A stretch of 64,000 nucleotides of DNA from Cladophialophora immunda. Lineage: Eukaryota; Ascomycota; Eurotiomycetes; Chaetothyriales; Herpotrichiellaceae. Shown here piece by piece: positions 57,154 to 64,000 of this stretch (position 1 is the first letter of the stretch; the number at the start of each line of letters is the position of its first letter). A program made the position numbers and the translations under genes. The notes under the pieces are model-generated. The model did no database searches and was not told the origin of the DNA. It was given only the letters and a program-made list of their open reading frames with translations. The DNA is taken from assembly GCF_000835495.1 (NCBI RefSeq), contig NW_015622547.1, positions 124,001 to 188,000 of the forward strand, read 5' to 3'.

Positions 57154-57840
57154 AATCTGACCGTGACATGGTCAGAGCGCTTCGAATGTAGCGCAAAGTT
57201 ATGCAAAGATTTAGCATCATCGAACTACAATAGCGTGGTCACAACGTCGGTCGGAGAAATTTCCTCCCGCCCTCAAGGAGGGAGAATTGCTGCACTAGCC
57301 CAAAATCCCTAAGGTAGATAAGGAGCCGGAGAAGTCATTATGGTCTTTCGAGCATTGATGCCCGTATTAATTATGTGTCTGTGTCATCGTTTGGCATTGA
57401 GTGAGAAACCATGTCTTCGAATAGCTCAAATACATGCTTGCATGGCAAAAGCATTACAGATACTTTCACTTCGCGATCTTCTTCGGACCTGTCAAATGAA
57501 GTATAGAATGGGCCAGTATACGTAGTGGCTCTAGATACGGCCAACGATGGGAGAATACAAGATACTGGGTATTTTACATATTCGGGCCGCATGCGGTTGT
57601 ATGCTGTCCACCGCATCGAACATGGTAAAGAGTACTGCTAGGATGAATGAGCTAATTCTTATTCAACTTGCTCGACACTGTCCTCTGGGAGGAGGTTTGA
57701 TCAAGGGCTAGTTAGAATCTAGATGAATTTAAGTAAGTTTTGGTCGAAGCCACCTCCCCACCAACCACTTTGCTTCACTTGTTTCTCTTCTGAGCTCTGT
57801 CCAGACCACATGAAGCATTGCGGACGTTTGTGGCCTAGTC
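57154..57840. other. intergenic between convergent amidase and UNC93-like pseudogene
   Basis: 3' flanks of two convergent genes. No supported feature. Confidence 0.45.
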
Positions 57841-59415
57841 TCAAGACTTCAAATCGCCAACAGTGGACGGAGCTATATCGACTTCTACGCTTTTGTCGAT
57901 GTGTAGCTCCTGCGCGATTTTCACTGGTGGTATGACTCCTTCTGCAGCCTCGATTGTGTAGGTGGTAACCGTTACGCCCTTCCATACGACAAAAGCAAGG
58001 AGCGGCCAGCAAATCGTGGTAAGTGCAAAGTAGGCTATATTTTGATTCATGAGTGGTTTTGCAGTTGCAGTGACACCGAACGATACGGCTGTACCAGAGC
58101 TTTGGACTTGATTTGTTTGTCAGCTCAAAATATGACCTGGGAGGGCATTGACAAACTTACGGCCGACCAGCAACCCCGACAATGCGGCTGCTTTCCGAGG
58201 ATCGTTGGTAATGGCACCTAGAACATAGATGACCACATTCTGGAACAGAGAATATTGGGCGGCAAAGAAGATGTAGATGACAATGGCACCGGCGTAAGCA
58301 GAGTCGGTAACGTCAATATCTGGCCCAGGAACTGATAGACGGAATTTCCACGAGGCTAGCCAGACCGTTTGTGCGATGTATGCTCCAGTGATCCATACCA
58401 CATCAAGCGCAATAGCAAAGAGGGCTCTTCGTCTGCGATCGCCGAGCCGTTGGTTGTCCAGGAATTAGCCCAGACCAAGGCCGACCGGTAGCTGGATGAA
58501 ACTGTTCAGAAAACTGTTCAGCTCTCGCAGTACGCAGGCTGAAAGCATAGCCGTTGATATGTGATTGAAGTGGGAAAAACATCTCAGGCGCAAACATGGC
58601 CGGTACCAGGCAAATGATACGCCAATCGGTGAGCAGACGACCGCTGTAAGCCAGAGATTCTTTGACGGAAAGATGTCTGAATTCTGCCAATTCCGTGCCA
58701 TCGCTTCTCCGCAGATGCATTGGATGGCGGACCAAAAAGCACAACACGACTGCACAGCACTGCAAAGTGATAAAGATGATGCAGAGTGCGTTGGACACGC
58801 CTTCTCTGCCGGTGTTCCACGTGATGCTCAGCGCGATGATTCCGCCTACCGAGGAGCCAGCCATGATAAAGCACCACTGAAAAGCTCGCCAGCGGCCCTT
58901 GACACGCTCCTCAGGGTAAGCCATAATGGTGTACGTAGCCGTGACCCAAAGATAGGCGGCGCAAATGCCGAGATACGCCCCTGCAGCATAAGGGAACCAC
59001 GAATGGCCTGCAGAGGTAAAGTACCATAACGATCCTTGATAAGAGAAGCGTCCAGCGAGGACCAAACAAGTTGATTAGGGGGCCCACAAATGGTGCTGCG
59101 ACGGCATAGCATCCGTACAGCACGCCGTTGGAGATGTTGGCGACGTCGAGGGATGTTGCTCTACCACCGCCAGCACCAATCAACTGAAGAATGTGTTAGC
59201 TATAAAAGTCCTAATCATGGACGCCGACAGCACCTACGGCAACAGCCAGATAAAGACCTGGACCGACGAAAAGCGTGACCGACACGATGCAGATCTGGAC
59301 ATACGGGCTGTGTGAGAGTGGATTTCTAGTCAGTCACTTTCTTCGTCGAGAGTTTCGGGGGAAGACTTTGCTCGTTCAAGTGTGGTGCAAATCTGTGCAA
59401 AGCCATAGCCGCCAT
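57841..59415 (-). pseudogene. UNC93-like major facilitator transporter, degenerate
   Basis: Parts of one MFS/UNC93-type protein are spread over the minus strand in several frames. A start codon at 59415 (MAAMALHRFAPHLNE) leads to RNPLSHSPYVQIC after a 1-base shift near 59325. Next come TLFVGPGLYLAVA and, across a 58 bp intron (GTAGGT...TTCAG), LIGAGGGRATSLDVANISNG. The frame shifts again near 59040 between LFGPRWTLLL and LWYFTSAGHSW, and again near 58505. A TAA at 58465-58467 then sits where the frame would read GLG-x-FLDNQR. The C-terminal part after that (VWITGAYIAQTVWLA, then an exon ending at 57841) is open and properly spliced. Family members are mainly 11-12 helix transporters or channel regulators. 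Several separate lesions argue for a pseudogene rather than one sequencing error. Confidence 0.68.
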
Positions 59416-60003
59416 AGTGCTCGAAAGTGTTTGCTACAACGGAGACCGTTTTGTGAGTGAGTCCAGACAATCATGGGAGGAGGCCTGAGTCACCTTTTAT
59501 AGCTTTTTGGGCTACATGTTTCTCGATAGCGGAGAAAGCAGAACTTCACATAGATAACACTTCCTTTGTGCGCGCAGCTTTGGTGTACTGTTCTGAGTTT
59601 GGGGGCCTGCAACGGAGCAATAGCGCAGAATAAAAATGAAGTTGCAAGCGAGATAAGATTTTATAACACTCTAATTTAGTCGATAGGCTCCTACACATAA
59701 TGGTGGTGGGAGCAAGCAATAAACCCTCGCACATGGCAACCTCGAGGGAAGAAAATCCCGAATAGGCCCGATAGTGCACAAAGGTAGCCCTAATCAAAAC
59801 AGCAAGCATATAGGTGGTGAGAATCGGGGAAGTATCCAAAACTACACGTTTCAAGCATACAACGAGCGGATCAGGAATTTCACCGACTGATTTCATTAAA
59901 ATACACATTCACTCCAAAATCTGGGCCTCGTATACGAGTCAGCTCTTAGATTAACATAATGTAGCGATTTTTCTGCTCCAGTTCTGTAGAACCAAGTTTG
60001 CAA
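59416..60003. other. intergenic between degenerate transporter and deacylase relic
   Basis: Includes a 120-codon minus-strand frame (59908-59546) that I cannot assign. No clear promoter or repeat. Confidence 0.4.
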
Positions 60004-60947
60004 TCATGCGGGCTCTGGATAGGCTATCCCCAGCAGTTGCTCGCCTGCGTTAACGCATAGACTTGTCAGCAGATAAAGTACTTCGCCCGTAACATCACTG
60101 GTGGAAGTAGTTTGTACGTTATTGAACGCATCGCGAATTTCTCCTAGAGTGTCTCCTGCTGTAATCTGTGAACCTACTGCGGCCTGAGGATACCAAAACC
60201 CATCGACTGGCGCTATAGGAACAGATAACTTGACGAAATTTGGTTGAGGGCAAGGTGCTGCTGCGGGCGTGGGCTTGTATTTCAGCATACCAAGGTGGGC
60301 CATGACCCTCAGGACGCCATCAAAATGCATTGCGACAGTGTCTTCAGACCAAATGCCGTTGTGGCCAACTTCGAGAGTCAAAGCTGGTATGCCCAACTGT
60401 CCTGCGGCTGCCGAGGCAGTTCCCCTCGCCGCGTGTGTGGCAACAATCGTGTCAAAGCCTAGTGCTAGGCCAATTCTCTTGAATCTTTGCTGTCTTCGTT
60501 GCAGATGACGAAAGGGTTGAGATCCTCATCGAGATCGCCGCCGTGAAGGTCGAGATATGCATCACACTTGGGAAAGGCTGCCGAGATCCAGAATGCCAGG
60601 CGTTGGCTTGTAGAGCCGTCCGCACAGCCTGGAAATTGTCGATTAAGGTTCTTGCCATCTTCAGGCATGATGTAGATGCTTCGAGACCGGTACCCTGTGA
60701 TGTTGACCACCGGGAGAATAATCAGAGTTCCATGTAAACTCTCCACGTCCAAACGCATTAGACGCAGAGCTGCTTCTATTGACGACACTTCGGAGCCATG
60801 AACTCCTGCAGTCACAAGCAATACCGGTCCTCCTTGCTGACCACCTTCGAGAATTGCGTATGGTATCTCCGATCCGCCCTCAAGAGGCGTGATTAGACCT
60901 TTGGTGATGCCAGCTCTTCCTGTGCTAAAATTAGGCAAAGTCTCCAT
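60004..60947 (-). pseudogene. AstE/AspA-type (succinylglutamate desuccinylase/aspartoacylase-like) deacylase, frameshifted
   Basis: The first frame, 60947 down to about 60468, encodes METLPNFSTGRAGITKG onward and carries metal-binding motifs VTAGVHGSEVSS and DAYLDLHGGDLDE. It then meets a stop near 60465 (NEDSKDSRELA-stop). The continuing protein, from LGFDTIVATHAARGTASAAA through the catalytic Glu in TLEVGHNG to the end at 60004, lies in the next frame, so one base is missing near 60461-60469; I found no GT-AG intron that repairs it. The full-length product would be about 310 residues. The family removes acyl groups from N-acyl amino acids or related amides, using zinc. Either a recent pseudogene or a sequencing error. 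It shares a strand with the transporter relic downstream. Confidence 0.62.
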
Positions 60948-61362
60948 AGCTTCTTTTTGTTCTGATTAAAGGTAACAGATTGTCGTCATAAAGCAAGTGT
61001 CGAATGCGGACGCAAAAAACAAAGACGGAGCACCGACAGAGCACCTACATATATCTATTCCCATTTTCAGCGTGTTTTTGCTGGTACTACAGCCTGCGGC
61101 TGACTAGCGTGCTGTGGCTGCGCTTACGTTGGCTGCACCCAGGGAGACTGCTACCCACAGGAATTTTTGCCTATGCTCCTCAAGGCCAATGAGGAGGGGA
61201 AGTTTCCTTATGATTAATTGATCAGAACATACCCGGCAAGGGATATTGAGAAGACGACGCGTGACATACATAGCGGCAAGACGGTGAAAGCAGTGCTGTT
61301 ATGGGAATGACGCATGGACCGGTCAAGCTATCAAAATAGAGACAAATACCAACATCCAGCCC
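60948..61362. other. intergenic between deacylase relic and secreted-protein gene
   Basis: Minus-strand promoter of the deacylase relic and 3' flank of the secreted-protein gene. No gene-like frame. Confidence 0.45.
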
Positions 61363-62599
61363 CTATGAAGGACAGAACCCGCCAGTGGCGCCGCAGGCTG
61401 CCGATCCAAGAGTCGTGCCGCACGCCGTAACGGTCACTGTGACAGTGAAGACCTCGTCTCCGGCGTCGTTCTCTTGAGCAGTGATCTTCGCCGATGCCGC
61501 CGACAGGGCAGATATCTGAGAACTGACGATCGATATAAGGGCGTCGATTTGGTCATTCTGTTGAGAGCAAGCTGCGGCATTGTTCGTGTTACCTGCCACC
61601 TGCGCTCCTACGACAGCTTGAACGACACCTCCGACGGCCCCAGGAATCAGCCCGGCAACGGTATCTGCATTTCCCCTCTGTTAGCAGACGGCCTCGTTCG
61701 ATCGCTAGATGAACAGAAGAGCGCTGGTATATAAAACTCACCGATTGCGACTTGGGTGAAGAAAGGTTGTTGCAAGAAATCAAACACCTTTTGTCCACGT
61801 GCTTGTGCTGCTGTTTTCAGCGAAGCGATCAACGGAGGGAGGGCATCTTTGATCTGAACGCCTACGTCTGCTGCTGTAGAGACACATGAGGCGAATGTGT
61901 TGCAAAGAGCGTCGGCCAAATCACGTTCGTCGACTCTCTTGCTCATAAGGTCTGCAACAAGCTCGTAACGGGCCAAGTTGGTATCGTTCCTAATATGGAT
62001 GGAGTCATCCCACTCATCAGGTAGAATGCCAACGTACGTGTTGGCATAGATCTGATACAGTTTATATTCTGCATTGTCGAATGATACCTGCATTCCGTGA
62101 TATATTTTTGAGGTTGGTAGAGTTGCTCTGGGCTCAGGCGAAAGTGGGAAAGGACAACGTCGCTGGTTAGGGGAGCGGCGTGCAGATAAAGAAGAAGATG
62201 ATGCCGGTGCAGTGATGGGTACGACCTGGAATGACTTGTATGACCCGACGACGCTTTGGTCCACCGTGATACATCCAGCATTAGCCCGACTGATCTCCGT
62301 TCCTGGGGCGCAGTCATCTGAGCTGTAAAATTGCGCCATGGTCGAGTCGTCGACCGAACCAGTAGACTCAACAACCACGCCTTCAGCTAGGCCGCTAGTA
62401 TCATGTGTTAGTCAATACATTACTTTGATTGCATGAGCGCATACGCATATTCGTGCCGGCAGCCTTGTCCCTCTCCCCCAACCCATGTCCCGAGAAATTC
62501 GCCGGCGCAATTTGTGTTCTTGTAGAACGAAACTTTGAATGCATCGGTGCCCAACGCCAGACAAGAAAATAAAACTAGGACAAGTGTGGAAAACGTCAT
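61363..62599 (-). CDS. secreted hypothetical protein
   Basis: Three exons, 62599-62445, 62394-61742 and 61664-61363, with introns of 50 bp (GTATGC...ACTAG) and 77 bp (GTGAGT...TGCAG), give 369 residues. The start has a clear signal peptide (MTFSTLVLVLFSCLALGTDA), followed by a cysteine-containing segment (NTNCAGEF, GQGCRHEY) and a second (SSDDCAPGTEI, ANAGCITVD), which could form disulphides. A middle part, SARRSPNQRRC, has basic pairs that may be a Kex2-type processing site. The later half is helical with DLADALCNTFASCVSTAADVG, and the end is Ala/Gly-rich with paired Cys (VTACGTTLGSAACGATGGFC). I recognise no domain. Extracellular or wall-associated location is inferred; an effector-like role is a guess. 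Confidence 0.68.
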
Positions 62600-63622
62600 G
62601 TCTTATTCCAACTAGATGGCCAGTTGGAACCGGAAGGACAGTTGCAATCTGGGCTGAGCTGGTAGATTCTTGGTATTCTTCTTCTGGGTGTGCTGTGTCT
62701 CTTGATGCGAGTGATTTATTTGATCACTGAACGGTTGACAGCTTTATATACCTCAAAATTTGCGCTCGTAGTCTCCATTAAAGATAGCTCAATGCGGTTC
62801 TAGCCCCCCACCGCGACAAAAAGACGTCTCAAGAGGTGGTTGTGTCGAAGTACGTCGGCTTTGGAGGGCCGCCTGGTTATCCCTGAGGCCAAGGCTATCT
62901 GTGGCGTCTGTGCTCAACCTCAGCTGGTAGCCTGGTATTGTCAAAGAACATGTTTAAACCACACCATCCATCCATGACGGACGTGGAACTGGATGATATA
63001 CAAGGCTAGAATAGTGTTTCTCTCCAGCGAGACAGAGTGCGTGATGTGGAAGTTCCGGCCAGAGAGGTCCATGTCCTCTACCACGGAGGTCGTATACTGA
63101 AGGAGCCCTGTTGGCAGCATATGTTCGTTGAGGGGCGTTTTGGAGGACCAGGAGGCCCTTGTCTGGCCGACCCTCGTAGCGTATTTTGGTTCACCTCCTG
63201 AGCTATTCAGGCTGCAACAGCAATGGCAACGGCAATAGAGCCACGGTCAACGGGATGTGGCATGAACCTGATGCGAGATATGCGAGACGCACTAGGCGGG
63301 GATCGCCAGTGTTCTATATCGACGGACAGAAGGGGAAATTTTGGCTGGGGCGGCTCTTGCAAGGCGTTAGTGGCCCTGCTTAGGCGCTTGCTGCTGCCGA
63401 CCCAATGGGTCGCTGAGGCTGACTCGGGCCTTTCGCGGCGCGGAAAGTCAGCCCAGGCAGCCGTTGAGACCGGCCCAGGCAGTGCCAGCGTTAAATGAGG
63501 CATGCGAATTCCTTGGCGGAAGTGGGATGAAGTTGTTGGTGTCGACTCTCCTCGCCTCCTCCCTTTCTCCTTTCATGATTCTTTCGAATTCCCATCCCCA
63601 CTCGATAGGCCTTGTACAAACA
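62600..63622. other. intergenic, about 1 kb
   Basis: Promoters of two divergent genes. A plus-strand frame from about 62972 is broken by a stop after 11 codons. Nothing else supported. Confidence 0.4.
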
Positions 63623-64000
63623 ATGGCTCTGCCTGACTGGCTTGATGACTCTCGGAATCCCACTCTGTGGATCACGACCATCTATCCTCTTCTCATTTTC
63701 GTTCTCGCCTATGCCAGCTACTTCCGAATGCAGGCCTTGATTGAAAGCTTCCCGCTCCCCCCCGATGATTCCGCAGACACAAAAGAAATCGAAAACGAAA
63801 CATTGGAGGCCGGAGATGCCTCATCCGCAGACTACGACATGGTGGCGGATGATGCAACAATGACAACAGGACGTGCGGATAAACCTAGCTCGTCCACCGA
63901 AGCTCCAGATCCTCGAGTTGCATCCAAGAGGAACGAATCGACGACACCCAAGCAAAAGTCAAAAAGGCCCTCTCTACACACCAAATACGTCCAAGGATTT
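63623..64000 (+). CDS. partial gene, N-terminal membrane-anchored hypothetical protein
   Basis: A frame starting MALPDWLDDSRNPTLW at 63623 stays open to the right edge (126 codons seen). The start has a suitable context (AACAATGG). Residues 14-35 form a single hydrophobic segment (TTIYPLLIFVLAYASYF), followed by an acidic Ser/Asp-rich region (SADTKEIENETLEAGD) and a basic Lys/Ser stretch (KQKSKRPSLHTK). I do not recognise the family. Its length and any intron lie outside the window, so only the 5' end is described. Confidence 0.55.
   Translation, partial: MALPDWLDDSRNPTLWITTIYPLLIFVLAYASYFRMQALIESFPLPPDDSADTKEIENETLEAGDASSADYDMVADDATMTTGRADKPSSSTEAPDPRVASKRNESTTPKQKSKRPSLHTKYVQGF

Noticed and set aside
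59546..59908. 120-codon minus-strand frame
   Set aside because: No domain; lies between two damaged genes and may be chance.
62972..63200. Frame starting MTDVELDDIQG, resembling the start of Dyp-type peroxidases
   Set aside because: Stops after 11 codons and no further peroxidase motifs follow.

Overview
The window looks like the nuclear genome of a filamentous ascomycete (Pezizomycotina). Genes are separated by 0.3 to 3.6 kb, most carry one to three GT-AG introns of about 48-118 bp, and many products are families typical of this group: Nbl1/borealin, Rcf2, TspO, HPP, a Vint-type VWA protein and an acetamidase-like amidase. A scytalone dehydratase (DHN-melanin pathway) suggests a melanised fungus, perhaps a black yeast or relative in Chaetothyriales/Eurotiomycetes; that placement is inference. 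I saw no CRISPR array, no tRNA or rRNA gene and no intact transposon.

Layout. 1-6.1 kb: no clear gene in the first kb, then the complex I assembly factor NDUFAF2 (-), a calponin-homology/calponin-repeat actin-binding protein (+) and a conserved protein of unknown function (-). 6.6-10 kb: two minus-strand oxidoreductases, a salicylate-hydroxylase-like FAD monooxygenase and a zinc alcohol/polyol dehydrogenase. 11-17.8 kb: Rcf2 (+), a MATE-like transporter (+), a PLP aminotransferase of the ACC-synthase type (-) and borealin (+); the last two share a promoter region with CCAAT boxes and short tandem repeats. 18.5-26 kb: Ars2/SERRATE, TspO and a ZIP zinc transporter, all minus strand. 26.2-31.8 kb: GMC oxidoreductase (-), alpha/beta hydrolase (-) and a secreted PHP-domain phosphoesterase (+). 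32.2-39.4 kb: scytalone dehydratase (-), a VWA protein with a Hint/Vint domain (-) and an NAD(P)-dependent reductase (+). 39.4-43 kb: gene-poor and rich in short repeats. 43-54 kb: a bHLH transcription factor, a large single-pass membrane protein, a phosphatidylserine-decarboxylase-like enzyme and an HPP membrane protein, all plus strand. 55-62.6 kb: an intact nine-exon amidase, then two damaged genes (a UNC93-type MFS transporter and an AstE/AspA-type deacylase) and a secreted cysteine-containing protein. The last 0.4 kb holds the 5' end of a gene that runs off the window.

How the genes relate. NDUFAF2 and Rcf2 serve mitochondrial respiration; borealin and Ars2 are core nuclear proteins; TspO, ZIP, MATE and HPP are membrane proteins. 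The 55-61 kb block reads as a small amide or N-acyl amino acid utilisation cluster (amidase, transporter, deacylase) in which two of three members have decayed. Gene models were built by hand from splice signals and protein-family patterns, so first exons and some 3' ends are the least certain parts.
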